A stretch of DNA of 64,000 nucleotides from Lumbricus rubellus (GCA_945859605.1 OX243819.1:1195861-1259860), one strand, 5' to 3'; counted from the first letter of the stretch, positions 11,880 through 23,492 are shown. Numbers and translations are program-made. The notes: a model not told the origin generated them from the letters alone.

Positions 11880-11962
11880 TGCCCCCGCTACATTAGCTAG
11901 GCCTACTGACGCGGCGACTTGATGTGAATTCGAACTCCAAGGCACCGAACCCACCATTACAC
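11880..11962 (-). mobile_element. tRNA-derived SINE fragment
   Basis: Read on the minus strand it has a box A-like GTGGTGTAATGGTGGG and box B-like GTTCGAATTC, ending TCAAGTCGCCGCG. The same ending and boxes occur in the SINE at 20753-20962, so both belong to one family. Only the tRNA-like head is visible here. Confidence 0.6.
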
Positions 11963-12717
11963 CACTTCAAAAATGCATCTTGTTGAATGAAATCACTAAA
12001 CACAAACCCTCGAAAGTGCGGGTTGGTATCAAATATTAAGAAATGACCTCATGGCATCAGGACACTGTTGCAGGCTTTTTGTTCTGTTGGTAGTTAATAT
12101 TCATGTATTCTGTGAATTTAGTTCTTGTAATTATTTTCAACTGCATTATTGTAACAGTGTACACTATAACCAATTGCGGTCTGTCAGCCGGATTGCTAAA
12201 TAGACGAAAATTATTATTATTATTATTATTTTAATTTATTAGCACTAGTCTTTTCAAATAGTCTAAGCTTATATCTCACTCTTCCTTTTTACCCAGCGGG
12301 AGAGAGGGACAGATGGTGGGAGGGAGACCAACATAACCCAGATGTGAAGTTTCTACAACTCCGTTTATTACAGTAAAATCCTACAAAATATTGACATAAT
12401 TATGCTTTGTTCTAAATTTGTGCAATTTTCAAATGCCCACCAGCATAATTATATGCCATGTCACACATCTGAAAAAATAACAACTTTGCACAACAATAAC
12501 GGCGAACATACTTGTTTTCACAGCAGACCCTATTTAGCATTATTTGAAATCAGTTCAAAACCCCAAAGCAACATTTTTTGCAAACAATCCGACAAAGAAA
12601 ACTTCACACGAACACCAGGTCCTGTAGATCTAAAGAAGACTAAAATGACGACGCCACTCAATGGTCCTGACGTCTTGAAAAATGTATTAGTAACACGAAC
12701 GTATACGTCCAAAACGG
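11963..12717. other. Intron, no gene seen
   Basis: Contains simple repeats (AAT at 11781-11811 just before, TTA at about 12205-12230) and otherwise unremarkable AT-rich sequence. A plus-strand open stretch at 12402-12722 has no recognisable domain, so I do not call it a gene. Confidence 0.5.
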
Positions 12718-12725
12718 GTTGAGGC

Positions 12726-13158
12726 CAGAGTTGTAAAAAAAGTTTTTTCCCGCTTTTTATTCTCTCCCAAAAAACGTGTTTTTTCTTCTTTTTCCATCGA
12801 TTTTTATGGTTTTTATTTTTTCTTTAACTTTATTTATCCATTTAGGCTACTTTTGGTTATTATTTTCCTTAAATTTAATTTTTTCTGATATTCCTTATGT
12901 TTTCTGCCAACTCTCATGGATTCAGCAAACTACATTCATTATTTCATCGTTTAACACCATCATTTAAGAAATATAATGCGTGTAGTAGGTTCCTAATCAA
13001 AGTTTTCAAGGTTAAAATGCGGTTTTAAATGTAACAAAGTAAAATTATTGTCCGTTTCCGTTTTTTATGTTTTTTTTGGTTTTTTATTTTTTCGAAAAAA
13101 CCACATATTCCTGTTTTTTCTATTTTGTTTCCATCGTTTTTTTTACATCTAGCCTATG
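12726..13158. mobile_element. 430-bp hAT-type MITE, copy 1
   Basis: Begins CAGAGTTGTAAAAA and ends TTTTTTACATCTAGCCTATG; the ends are inverted repeats of the form CANAGNTGTAAAAA. An 8-bp duplication GTTGAGGC flanks it (12718-12725 and 13159-13166). The body is T-rich with blocks like CGTGGTTTTT and AAAATGCGGTTTTA shared with copies at 13428 and 49048. Non-coding. Confidence 0.88.
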
Positions 13159-13214
13159 GTTGAGGCAGAACTTAGCATTCACGTTCAACAAGGCAATGAA
13201 TAAAGACTTAGAAC

Positions 13215-13390
13215 CTGTGCGACGAGGTCGTTGTTACGTTCGTCAGTAATGCAACCATATCGATCCGTTGCAAGTGTCAATTGCAGAGTTGCAGCGAAAT
13301 CTCCAGCCGCATTGAAGTAAATTGAGGTTTCACCGTTAACTTCCGTCAAATTGATCGTGCCGTGAAGATCAAAAACGGCAATCAAGACAT
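13215..13390 (-). CDS. Exon 17: MAM-like piece
   Basis: 176 bp, acceptor ATTTTTCAG, donor CACAG/GTTCTAAG. It enters in phase 1 and leaves in phase 0, fitting exon 18. It reads DVLIAVFDLHGTINLTEVNG and then DRYGCITDE. Assignment to MAM rests on position and strand pattern more than on signature residues. Confidence 0.5.
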
Positions 13391-13427
13391 CTGAAAAATG
13401 TGAAATCAAGGCAACGAATGTTCGAAC

Positions 13428-13856
13428 CACAGTTGTAAAAAACGTTTTTTTCCATTTTTTTATTCGCTCCCAAAAACGTGGTTTTTTTCGTTTTTTTTTT
13501 TTCCGTCGGTTTTTATCGTTTTTTATTATTTCTTTATCTTTATTTATTCATTTACTTTCTGTTATTAGTTTCAAAAATTTTAATTTTTTTTCTGATATTC
13601 CTTAAGTTTTCCGCCAATTCTCAAGGATTCAGCTAACTAAAGTCATTATTTCATTATTTAGAATCGTCATTTAAGAGATAGCCTGCGTGTTAGGTTCCTA
13701 ATCAAGGTTTTCAAGGTAAAAATGCGGTTTTAGATGTAGCAAAGTCAAATTATTTTCTGTTTCGGTTTTTTATGGTTTTTTGTCGTTTTTTATTTTTTCG
13801 AAAAAACCTGGTTTTTACCATTTTTTATTCTGTTTCCATCGTTTTTTACATCTATG
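13428..13856. mobile_element. 430-bp hAT-type MITE, copy 2
   Basis: CACAGTTGTAAAAA at the left and TTTTTTACATCTATG at the right are inverted; 8-bp duplication GTTCGAAC at 13420-13427 and 13857-13864. Collinear with copies 1 and 3. It sits 37 bp upstream (in gene direction) of exon 17, close to its acceptor. Confidence 0.9.
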
Positions 13857-14204
13857 GTTCGAACCCGGCGCTGTGTCTCGCCTCCACTCTGACCCTCGTA
13901 ACCCTTTGTTTAGGTGCAAAGTTTTCAGGTCAAAAGCTGAATCTATGTAGGCCTATAAATTATGGCCTTCCATCCAGTCCATTAATGTGCCTGAACCGAG
14001 TCTTACGCTTTCTAGAGGGTAAGTGAACGTATCGCATCAGGAACCAGGAAAGCAGAAGCCTGCTTTTTAACTTCTAATTTTTGATTTTTTTAAACAATTT
14101 ACTTCGCACTAAAGAAACAATTCATAATAAAAATAATAAAAAAAACATGAAATAGAAATATACAATAAAAAGCTCTATGAAAAGTAGGCCTACCCATACT
14201 AATT

Positions 14205-14480
14205 TCCGACCTTGGATTTTTCAACCTCTTGCAACAAAACAAAAAATATAACCATGACCATCGTGTTTTGCCCACCTCCTGCAAAAATCTCTGCGGGCGC
14301 CCATGGATGAGCGGCCAGTTGTCTGGAAAGGGCTCCAACGTGAGCTGCGTCTGCTTTCTGAAAATCTTATTGACACCTTTTTTTTATCAAACTCAAAACT
14401 GTTCCTGTTTGCCGTGCTAGATTCGGAAGCGCTTCCCCTTGAAGAAGCGCTATATAAATTTTGAAATGAATGAATAGCAT
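14205..14480 (+). mobile_element. Non-LTR retrotransposon 3' remnants
   Basis: The first part (14215-14302) is the diverged copy of 7550-7622. The second part (about 14310-14475) reads like the last residues of a CR1/L2-type ORF2 followed by a tail containing GAAGCGCTATATAAATT and GAATGAATAG. This tail resembles that of the LINE at about 47480 and the SINE tail at 20753. Confidence 0.5.
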
Positions 14481-14871
14481 TCCTGGCAAAGAAGTATTCA
14501 TTATTTCTTAAGCACCTCGCCGATCATGATCTAACCCTTCATAGAGTTGATTTTTTTGCCAGAAGAAGTTTTATTATGCGAATGTTTATAACTTTGTATA
14601 AATATTTTCTATTATTTATATCCTCTGTAAACTACTGTGCGTTTGCTGGGGGTCTATTAAAGAATATTCCTACTTACTTACTTACTTATACATATACATA
14701 CGTTCTTCATTATAGATTATTCAGAGAGATGTAGGCCCACTTTTTGTTAGAAATAAAGCACTTGGTGCCCATATCCACAAATTTTTCTCCGTTTCACCAA
14801 ATGAATAATGTCGTTCAATAGTAGGCCTATAAACACAAGCATGCAGGCCTAGCTGAAGACAAGACTTCAAG

Positions 14872-15450
14872 TCAAAACCTGCACTTGAAGTTCCTCAAGG
14901 GGGCGAAGTAGCCTATCTGATCACACAGATACTTCGGAGCAAGACCCAATTGAGGCTTTAAGACCAAAATTAGGACCTTAAATTGTATACGGGCCGAGAG
15001 TGGAAGCCAGTGAAGTTGTTCAGTCATGAATGCAGATATGTGGGAGAATCGAGGAAGGCGGGCAATGAGCCTAACAGCAGCATTGAGTATAGATTGCAGA
15101 GGAGCTAGTCGAACCTTAGGCAGGCCAACAAGGACAGAATTACAATAGTCAATCCGAGAACATACAAAAGCATGAACAATTGAGGTAAAGATCGAAGATG
15201 TGACAGATTTGCGAATAGCCCTGAGACGCCTTAGCTGGAAGTAGGAAGAGCGAGTAAGATTAGCAATGTGCTCAGTGAAGGTAAGAGAACTATCTAGGGT
15301 GACACCTAGGTCACGAGCACTGGAGCAGAAGTTGAAGTGAGGAAAAGTTGGAGAGAGCAGTGTGTAGTCAAGTTTTTGAAGCTGTTTAGGCGTGCCAAAC
15401 CAAATCAACTGAGTTTTGGAAGAGTTCAAAGAAAGACAATTAGACGACAT
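14872..15450 (-). pseudogene. CR1/L2-like LINE reverse transcriptase, C-terminal part
   Basis: A 192-residue open block matches the region after the RT catalytic core of CR1/L2/jockey-type elements: NSSKTQLIWFG, then ARDLGVTLDSSLTFTEHI, SRIDYCNSVLVGLP, LNAAVRLIARLPRFSHIS, and LHWLPLSARIQFKV. The endonuclease and catalytic YADD parts are missing, so this is a 5'-truncated copy, the usual result of incomplete target-primed insertion. It lies in an intron of the MAM/kringle gene, same strand. Confidence 0.85.
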
Positions 15451-15520
15451 CCACAGATGAAGATCTTGAGATAGAGCGTCAATTCGACTTGCAAGAAGGA
15501 GTTGAGCAGAAGCCTAACAA

Positions 15521-16035
15521 AGACGTTAACATATGATTCTCTTTAGTGTTTAGCGTTCCTCCCATACCGTTCTGAAGAACGCGAGGTGTAGGTTAGAGTG
15601 CAACATTATTGTGGTCAGGGGCGGATCCATGGGGGGCAATCCGGCCATAGCCCCCATTTGAAATTGTAACAGAACTTGCCCCCCCCCCATCATTACTCAA
15701 TATGTCGTATGAAAGAAGGTTTTGGCACCACATGTTCAATTGTTGATCTATTTCTTCAGCAATTAAGACTCTGAATTCATGTCCTGCTGATGCTTTTTCA
15801 ACAGTGCAATATACTCCATGTTGAATATATTGGCAACACCTCCAGTTTGTAGTGAAAAAGCTTTCTCGAAAGTAGAGCAAATGTTAAGTAGTAACTAGGA
15901 TTTGGAACATAATGGTAGAAGACCGACTTGATGATCTACTGATGTTGCAGAGTGCAGACTCATTGTGAAATATACCAGTTAACAAGTCCACATAATTATC
16001 CAGTTGTTTTGTAATTTAGACATTTAGATTCTTAC
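15521..16035. other. Intron; possible single hAT end
   Basis: CAGGGGCGGATCCATGGGGG at about 15617 has the look of a hAT terminal repeat, followed by a run of C (about 15679-15688), but no partner end or target duplication is visible. Otherwise AT-rich intron. Confidence 0.4.
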
Positions 16036-16152
16036 CATCGCCTTCAATTCGAATGGATTCACCAGTAGAATATTTCCAGATGAACTGCGGAGATGGACTC
16101 ATCACTCGAGACAAACAAACATTGTCGTCAACACAGTCTAAATCGGTCAAAA
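16036..16152 (-). CDS. Exon 16: MAM N-terminal piece
   Basis: 117 bp, acceptor TTTTTTTCAG and donor GATG/GTAAGA, phase 1/1. Reads VLTDLDCVDDNVCLSRVM then FIWKYS: two cysteines and a tryptophan at MAM-like spacing. Same length as exon 20. Confidence 0.7.
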
Positions 16153-16483
16153 CTGAAAAAAACAGATCATGAAGCACTTCATCAGAAACGTTTCTGCGGA
16201 CGGAAGTTCTATCAGTTAGAAACATAATGAGTGCTAGCAGTACACTTTTGTTGTGTAAAAAAATGGGCATTAGATGAGTAGGCTACGTATGCAGAAATTG
16301 GCATTCGCTTAGTTTGTTTTCTCCTATTCCAACATTTTACGAATTGGATTACGAAAAATATTAACATTATAAATTGGTTTAGCCAGACGAAGCCTGCAAC
16401 AAAAGCTATGACTGTTGAACGAATCAAGTAGCATAAATTGTTTTTCGATATGAAACACAAAGATTGATATCACAGATGCTCAC

Positions 16484-16864
16484 AATCGCCCACTTCAGTT
16501 GAAAGATCACAAGCTGCATCGATTAGCTCAAATTCAGACAACTGTATTCGCGATGAAACAGAATAATCGTTGGTGTATGCAAGAAAAGCCAAACGGAATC
16601 GTCCAGTTGGAAAACACAGTTCTACGGTTGAATTTTGATCGCCAGAGTAGGTGGCCAGTTTTGATGTAAGGAGACCAAATGATGATGTCCTATACACATC
16701 CAAACTGAGTTTAGTCTTGGATCGAGTAGCAAGTGCTTCTGTGAAATTTAGTGAAAATGTTAGTAAACCAGATTTGTCATTATTGATGAAGGGTGTCAGC
16801 GCCATATTTTGCTTGTCTTTGTAGGTTGATGGAAGTTTTCCCGTTGAAAGGCCCCAAAGCAGAT
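16484..16864 (-). CDS. Exon 15: MAM C-terminal half
   Basis: 381 bp, acceptor TGTTACAG and donor GATT/GTGAGC, phase 1/1. Reads NMALTPFINNDKSGLLTFSL, later VELCFPTGRFRLAFLAYT, and ends FELIDAAC, the order expected of a MAM second half with a closing cysteine. Pairs with exon 14. Confidence 0.75.
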
Positions 16865-17573
16865 CTGTAACAAAAGAGCAGTCGACTTAATGAATATTAA
16901 TTCGATTATCATAATTATATCGGTCCTTTTAATTGCTTTTGGTTTATGACTGCTTAGCGCCTCCGAGTAGTTTTTCTTGTGAATGTCCAAATGAATGAAC
17001 GAATGAGTGACGTGATTACCTCAGTAACTGAAAAGTAGGTAGGCCTGTAGATACCAGTCACTCCCTTGGAAAAGGTAACGTAATGTTTATAAGCTTTAAA
17101 CCACAACAGAATCCATTGTGGTGTGGAACAGAGACACACACTCAGAGATAGACAGAAAGACAGTCAGACAAACAGAGAGAGACATAGATAAAGAGAGGGG
17201 GAGAGGGGGAGAGGGACAGAGAGAGACAGAGATAGAGAGAGACACTGAGATAGACACGGGGAGAGAGAGACAATGAGAGAGAAAGAGAGATATAGCAGCG
17301 CCTAATGCTAATAAGGTAATTAGAAATAAAAAAACCAAATTTGTGATAGTTGTGATACTCCAGTCACAGTCAGCAATCAGTTTCACAGTGAATCGGATAA
17401 ATTCATCGTTTTCCTCATTCCTAGACCTCAACAGTGCTCAGTAAGTCTAGCTACTTTGATGCCGCCATTGGAAACAAGTATTATAAGGGCGCAGTTTACA
17501 TGTACATGTAGGCCTATAAGCACAAGTACCCAGTATATTCTTAATTAAGTGAAAGATGCAGTGATCGTCTCAC
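16865..17573. other. Intron with GA-rich simple repeat
   Basis: At about 17125-17295 the plus strand is a degenerate GAGA/GACA purine-rich tract. Its minus-strand translation gives a low-complexity L/S-rich frame, which I treat as an artefact. Nothing else is seen. Confidence 0.6.
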
Positions 17574-17681
17574 AGTGTTGGCCATCGGCGGTTGAATGGT
17601 AATCTGACCAATCCTCTTCAAGTTGGTAGCCACACGAACTGAACGATTCTCTGCAGTTGATTGAATTCGTGGATGATCTCT
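17574..17681 (-). CDS. Exon 14: MAM N-terminal piece
   Basis: 108 bp, acceptor AAATTTCAG and donor CACT/GTGAGA, phase 1/1. Reads NCRESFSSCGYQLEEDWSDY, a clear MAM opening (C...CGY...W). Confidence 0.75.
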
Positions 17682-18364
17682 CTGAAATTTGCATTTGTAT
17701 TAATAAAATCTTGACAGTTTGAACATTAAAATTTGATGTTCTAGTCTATATTGTTTACGTAGTTTATTCCGTACAGCCAAGATGACTAGACGGAACAATG
17801 GAACATCTTACAAATGCAGGACATTATTTTTGAACAATAATGAGCCACTCTAGTCAAACAGTGAATTATGGAGTAGGCCTACTTGTAAAGAAATCATTAA
17901 AAAGCGGATAAAACTGTTGATCGTATTAACGGCGGAATTTTGAGTCATATGTAATATTATAATTATCATAGTAGTTACTGAAGTATACAACAGCAGATTC
18001 GATGATGAATGATAGATTCTAATTATTGTTTTGCTAGACCTGCACAAATGTCATGATGTGGACCATAATTATTATGAGAACCCATGTGCATTGGCAATTG
18101 GCTGTTCTCAAACGGTCCTGCGGACCAACTAATCAAACGTCATTGTTTCCAAAAAAGGTTATCAAGACCACTGAAATTTCCGCAAAGTCGTATCCTGTAT
18201 AATAATTATAATTATTGCTATCTTACAGTACTTTGCTGGACTTCTTTCAGTCCATACTCCGACAATCAAATCGAGTCCTAGCTGTAGTAAAAACATCCTT
18301 AGCATGAACCTAGAACCTATAATAATTATTGTTAAAAAGCTAGTTATCAATGTTTTAATATTAC
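17682..18364. other. Intron, no gene seen
   Basis: AT-rich, with several TAATTATTATAA-like self-complementary stretches around 18065 and 18200-18215. No frame or repeat family is supported. Confidence 0.5.
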
Positions 18365-18730
18365 TTGGCTGAACTTTGCACGAATTCGGTTCAATACGTC
18401 GAAGGAAGACAGCCGAATATTGCATCGATCCCGAGTAGAACTGTGACGCTTTGATCTCCAGCATAACTGGAACTCCAACCGGTAGATGGATGTAGTACAG
18501 CTGGATATTGGATCCGTTCGGAGAAGCTGTCTGGACGACCTCTGGCGGAGGCAGAGGATCCGTGTTGTCTGTTGATAGTAGAGAGAAGCTAAGACGGATA
18601 TTGGTGGAGTTGAATGTGACTGAAAGCAGGAGACATGGTTCCTCTGTGGTTGATGTGTAAGCAGGAGAAAGTAATCTGGACACTTCTCCTGTGGTATAAC
18701 CGTCGAATTCACTGCGGAATGTCGTCGATT
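18365..18730 (-). CDS. Exon 13: MAM C-terminal half
   Basis: 366 bp, acceptor TTGAACAG and donor CCAA/GTAATA, phase 1/1. It reads GEVSRLLSPAYTSTTEEPCL then LLSVTFNS, LPVGVPVMLEIKA and a closing NSCKV. The 'LLSP' strand followed by a cysteine-leucine and the late cysteine are MAM features. Confidence 0.78.
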
Positions 18731-19325
18731 CTGTTCAATTTAAGTAAACATTTTTTAAATCAGTCACTGAACGATGCTAATAATTATATTATTTTGTTTG
18801 TGAATGGAAGTCCGGTATGCTATTAAAGCAGTCAATTAATTAAAAGTTAGTACGTCACGATTAACTGTATCACGATTACAATGGAAGTCACTCCACTCTG
18901 TTCCTTAAATAAGAACCTCAAAACTGCCTTATTTACCTATGGTTTGGCCGGATGCGATTCTGAGCAGCCTACCTTGAAGATGCGTTTCCCAAAATATTCG
19001 AAACAAATACATAAATGTCAAGTAGCCTACTTAGCATACAACGTGCCAACAGCTACCGTATTTGATCGCCTAATAGTATTCATTATTATAATTTATATAG
19101 CGCCCCTTCAAGAAACTACTCAGAGGCGAATTATATTTACAACGATAGCAAAAAATTCGAAATTTAATATCAACTTAACAGAAAGCACCTCCAGGGTATC
19201 TCTGACACTACTAAAGGTGAAAGAAACCCATTCTCGAAGAGAGGTTTTCGGGTTTAAAAAGTCAACGAAGCTACTTCTACTGTCGTTGGCGAATTGAACG
19301 ACCATCCACTCTTTTCACTGCTTAC
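18731..19325. other. Intron with LINE-tail fragment
   Basis: At about 19090-19130 ATAGCGCCCCTTCAAG is the reverse complement of a tail shared with the SINE at 20753, so a fragment of that SINE/LINE tail lies here. No gene is seen. Confidence 0.5.
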
Positions 19326-19454
19326 CCGACTCGGAGGATATTAGCGTAGCAGAGGACCAGCTGTAGCCGAGTTCTGATTGGTCAGTCACCGGACATGGGT
19401 CATCTGTGGAGGAAAAGTCGCAGAATCCGTTCCAAACGACGTCATCGACGAAAT
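19326..19454 (-). CDS. Exon 12: MAM N-terminal piece
   Basis: 129 bp, acceptor AAATTTCAG, donor TCGG/GTAAGC, phase 1/1. Reads WNGFCDFSSTDDPCPVTDQS then YSWSS: MAM opening with two cysteines and a tryptophan. Confidence 0.78.
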
Positions 19455-19856
19455 CTGAAATTTCAAGTAAATTTTCATGTAATTAATCACTACACTCCAC
19501 TAAATCACTTGAGAGGCTGTGTCGCCCGATGCGCTACCGGCGCGAGGAAGGACTAAGTGCTGACTGGTTAAACTGTTTAGTAGTTTATTTATTTCATTTT
19601 ATTTGTCTTCGTCATCCAAATCCGTAACAACAATTTATATGTAATAGAGGAAAAAATAAGTACTATGTTTGTTTGTCCATATTGATGTTTAATGTTTATC
19701 CAGAATAGGATCCGCGTTCACAGTTTCGTAGCAATGCAGCTGAAACCGTCCACATACGGAGGAGGGTGGGCGAATCCACCTCTTCGTGAAAGCGCGGTTT
19801 TGTGTGCGCGGTTTGACTGGATACCGATCTCTAGGTTACAGACGAAAGATTCTTAC

Positions 19857-20234
19857 AGTTGCATTGGTTCTCCTGAAGTTGTATTTTGCTGATGACGAGC
19901 AAATCTCCGTTCAGTTGTTGACCTTTCGACTCAAAGACGAGGACGAACTGTTGTCCTTCGACCGTGAAACCACCAACGTCTCTTTGAAGAGTAAAGAAAT
20001 CGACGGAAGACATTGGCTTCAGATTGCGATGGACCAATCTCTCCTCGTATCTACCGTCGCTCTTCACGTATCCGAGCATGACTCTGAGCTCAGACAGGGC
20101 TTTGAATTGAAGGACGAGACAAGACGTCTTTTCTTTACTCAACTGGAATACAGGAGACATCAGTCTGGCCATCTGTTCACCGACGCCCATCTGTCCCCCG
20201 TTCGGTGATTTCATACGCAAGATTAGCAGCAAAT
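19857..20234 (-). CDS. Exon 11: MAM C-terminal half
   Basis: 378 bp, acceptor ATTATAG, donor AACT/GTAAGA, phase 1/1. Reads GEQMARLMSPVFQLSKEKTS then CLVLQFKA, VMLGYVKSDG and LVISKIQL before a late cysteine. Good MAM second-half pattern; pairs with exon 10. Confidence 0.78.
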
Positions 20235-20740
20235 CTATAATGAAACAACACTAATGATCTCGTGGATTAACAAACAACACACTTGACAACAAATCAAGAA
20301 ACTGTATCAACCACACATCATGCAAACGGTAGCCACGATACTCGACTCATGTTTGCTACATAAGGCATTTGTACACGTACTCATCCTACCTGCAGTAGCC
20401 TACCGGGCAACCTACATTATGACCGAGTGTAGAAGATCTTTTCTTCACAGGTCAAGTGACTCCAGTCAGTTTGTGGAAATCGCTCCCAACGAGAGTTATT
20501 GTGACTGCATGCCTTCGTAGATTAAATAACCTCAACAAACATTTCGTTCCATACGCAGACTGCATAAACGCAAGACAATGAAAATCCATGCAGCATAACA
20601 CTTTCAGGTCGACCCTATCGGTAGCCAAAGTTTCATAAAAGCTGAGGTCGGTTATGCGAAATGTTTGTCATAGATAGCGACTACTCATCAAAGCCGCAGA
20701 AGGTTTGTCTGGATGTAGACCTACATTTGTTTTCTTTGTT
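20235..20740. other. Intron, no gene seen
   Basis: No coding or repeat signal that I can support. Confidence 0.5.
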
Positions 20741-20752
20741 TGCTTGTATGTG

Positions 20753-20962
20753 CATTTGGTATAGCGCCCCTTCAAGCTACCTAATCGGAGGCGCTCCCGA
20801 CTACAGAGCGGACACTGCATTGTAGTTTCATGTCGAATAGCACAAGCAACTGCGAGTGAAGGACTTGCCAAAGGTCCATACGCGGCGACTTGAGGTGGAT
20901 TCGAACCTGCAGCCCTTCGGCTGCAAGACGACAAACATACCCACTACACCACCGCGCCCCAC
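20753..20962 (-). mobile_element. tRNA-derived SINE with LINE-like tail
   Basis: On the minus strand the head reads GGGGCGCGGTGGTGTAGTGG (box A) and then GCAGGTTCGAATCCACC (box B), a tRNA-like pol III promoter. The other end is GAAGGGGCGCTATACCAAAT, similar to LINE tails at 14440-14460 and 47480-47500. This fits a SINE mobilised by a resident CR1/L2-type LINE. Confidence 0.75.
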
Positions 20963-21104
20963 ATCCGTAGCTGTACATCCGTTGATGATGCATCTTTATT
21001 ACTCTTGGCGACAGCCTATTATATATGGGTCTTTGCCTCTACTGTTACAGTACTGCTGCGCTTCTAAACATTATCTCTAACCCATGGTTTAATTCACAGC
21101 TTAC

Positions 21105-21291
21105 CTTCGTTTTTTGGCAACGATATTTTGTAAGTGAAGTTGAACTTCAGTTCGTCAATGAGGTTATCGATGTGTTCATAGTAGCTCACTCGCACTGCGG
21201 TCGTCTTAATTGACTGTCTCTGAGGTCGATTTCTTCCCCAGAAGTCAAATTGTGCTATCCAACCTTCTTCAAGTTCATCCCAGCTCATCAC
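21105..21291 (-). CDS. Exon 10: MAM N-terminal piece
   Basis: 187 bp, acceptor GCTTTCAG, donor GAAG/GTAAGC. It enters in phase 0 and leaves in phase 1; exon 9 leaves in phase 0, so the join across the intervening 10.8-kb intron is in frame. Reads VMSWDELEEGWIAQFDFWGR and ends YKISLPKNEG. The intron upstream holds the Tc1 relic and LTR retrotransposon. Confidence 0.6.
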
Positions 21292-21544
21292 CTGAAAGCA
21301 ATTTTTTATCCTACATTAATCAGCGTTAACTCAACTGGCAAACAAACTTTATTGCGGCAGGTACATGTAGCTTAGGTTGTCGCCGTTTCGAATTCAAATA
21401 ATTGATTTGAATGAGATGAAGATTGGAATATTTTTTGTCTGACCGACTGCCGTCTCGACATTTTTGTTGACATAATTTTATAGTCTTCTATATCTATGTG
21501 TAGGCCTACGCATGTACTTTTATAATAATTATGTACCGTATGTA

Positions 21545-21873
21545 GCCTATGTGCCGTATATTATGTACTGTATGTATGTATGTATGTACGTATGCATGTA
21601 CGTATGCATGTGCGCGTGTGCGTGTGTGCGTGTGTTCGTGTGTGCGTGTGTGCGTGTGTTCGTGTGTGCGTGTGTTCGTGTGTGCGCATGTACGTATGCA
21701 TGTGCGTGTGTGCGTGTGTGCGTGTATGCGTGTATGCGTGTATGCGTGTATGCATGTATGCATGTTTGCACTATGCATGTATGCATGTATGCATGTATGC
21801 ATGTATGCATGTATGCATGTATGTATGTATGTATGTATGTATGTATGTATGCATGTATGTATGTATGTATGTA
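21545..21873. repeat. TATG/TGTGCG microsatellite
   Basis: Long (TATG)n with embedded TGCGTG/TGTTCG variants. It encodes meaningless MYVC-type and HTYI-type frames on both strands. It is the landing site of the Tc1-like element at 21874. Confidence 0.95.
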
Positions 21874-22874
21874 CAGGGTGGCTTAAAAAATGTACCACCG
21901 GATAAAATGCGATAACTTCGCAACCGATTGAAATGTTTCTCCGAAAATGTTTCAATTTGTGGGGGAATGAATTTCCAACAATCACTGAAAGTTTCATTTG
22001 AAACGTTTATGGTTGCAAAAGTTACAGCCACTTAAAAATTCAATTTAGTTTTTTCGAATATCCGGAGAATCATGTTCCAATACATGTGATTTCACTACGA
22101 GTTTTTGGTAAATTACACCACACAAAATGATGATGATGTCATACAACCTCACTAAGAGCTGTAAAGAAGCTCTTTATGATGTAAGCTCTTAGTCACCTTG
22201 TCACCTTGTGCCATCGATTCTTGGAACCTTAGCGACCGCTCTTAGTACTTGGTCGTATTTTGTATATTAAGGTCTCAGTTTGTGAATCCGTTACTGAACG
22301 TCATGGACAAAGTTTCTGCAGATGATAAAATGGGAACACGGACGTTGCGTGAACAGAGACTGGGACATCGCGCGGTCATATAAAAAAAGATCCAGTGAAA
22401 AGTGAAGCCTTAGCACAGTGAAGGCTAGCGGGCATGTGTCACGGCAGCAAGAAAACTGCACTTCATCCTATTCAGCAGGCTAAATATCAAACTTATCGTT
22501 GAACTCTCTTACCCAGACTCATTGAAAACTGCAGGCATGTTTTAAAATCTGGTTTTATTTCCAGCAGCCCGGTGCGCCTGGTCCTGCTTGCTCGCAGGGC
22601 AGGATTGATTATGACGACGCTATATGCCTACCTTATTGTGATCAACTGTACTAAATTTATTTTACAAAGATTAATGACCAGCAAATTCGCTCTTGATTAT
22701 CACATCTGGGGAGCTATGCTGGAACGCTTCAAGACATTTTCATTACAAGGTGGAGAAAATTGGCCAGCTGAAGCAAGTCTTGCTGCTAATGTGGGATCAG
22801 TTGCCGCAGGATTCTATCAATAAGGAAAAAAATTCAATCGCATTTTATCCGGTGGTATTTTTTGAGCCACCTTG
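21874..22874 (+). mobile_element. Tc1/mariner-like element, internally deleted (1001 bp)
   Basis: CAGGGTGGCTTAAAAAATG at the left and its near inverse at the right (AATACCACCGGATAAAATGC read from the minus strand, starting CAAGGTGGCTC) form about 40-bp terminal repeats. TA lies on each side (21872-21873 and 22875-22876). The interior keeps pieces of a transposase: an opening at 22301 and a C-terminal part with LDYHIWGAMLERF, then in another frame IGQLKQVLLLMWDQLPQ. The central part with most of the DD[DE] core is missing. Confidence 0.85.
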
Positions 22875-22996
22875 TATGTATGCATGCATGCATGCACGCA
22901 CGCACGCACGCACGCACGCCCGTGCGCACACGCACGCATGCACGTACGTATGTACGCACGTACGTACGTATGTATGTATGTATGCATGTATGTATG
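22875..22996. repeat. TATG/CACG microsatellite
   Basis: Right arm of the microsatellite that continues from 21873 once the Tc1-like element is ignored. It also provides the GTATG target copy of the LTR element. Confidence 0.9.
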
Positions 22997-23492
22997 TGTC
23001 ACTTCTCTTCGGAAACTTCTTCGTTAAGTTCTTGGTAGCCTAGGCCTATCCTTAAAATAACTGTTTCTTTAACTATGGCTAGGTAAAAGAATCTACAGTC
23101 TTTTCTGTTTAATACCAACAACAACGTCGTGTTTAATCGTATTATTAATCAACTCCAAAATCCGGTATAAAGTAACGAACAGCAACAACACAACAACGAC
23201 TACACTTGCGTTAACATAACAACTAACTTCATCAGTCTACTCATAACTCAACTCAACAACTCTCCGACAACTACTACTGCCTATCTCAACAGCTCTCAAC
23301 GCGCAACTCCTTCCCTTCCACTTCTCCTTCATCCTTCTTTCTATCTCTTCCACGTGCGCTTACCGTACACTCGTCGCGCCGTCACGCACCGTCAGACACC
23401 TGTCTAGACAATCGCGCCAATTTGCACACCCAGCTGTCTGGGTCGCCCGCTATCGTACGACAATCGCTGTACACTGATTAAACCAGCTCACA
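22997..23492 (-). repeat. 3' LTR of the gypsy-type element
   Basis: 496 bp, starting TG and ending CA in either orientation. It matches 30049-30534 (486 bp) apart from a few small indels and substitutions, so the insertion is young. Flanking GTATG at 22992-22996 and 30535-30539 is a 5-bp duplication, though the microsatellite context makes this less decisive. On the minus strand the base run AGAAAGGAAGGAGGTAA just upstream is the polypurine tract. Confidence 0.95.

Noticed and set aside
12402..12722. Plus-strand 106-residue frame
   Set aside because: No domain, no splice context in the gene's direction, and its end runs into a MITE.
17096..17431. Minus-strand Leu/Ser-rich frame
   Set aside because: Translation of a GA-rich simple repeat in an intron.
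21506..23043. Cys/Val/Tyr-rich and His/Thr-rich frames on both strands (also 30492-30865)
   Set aside because: They come from TATG/TGTGCG microsatellites.
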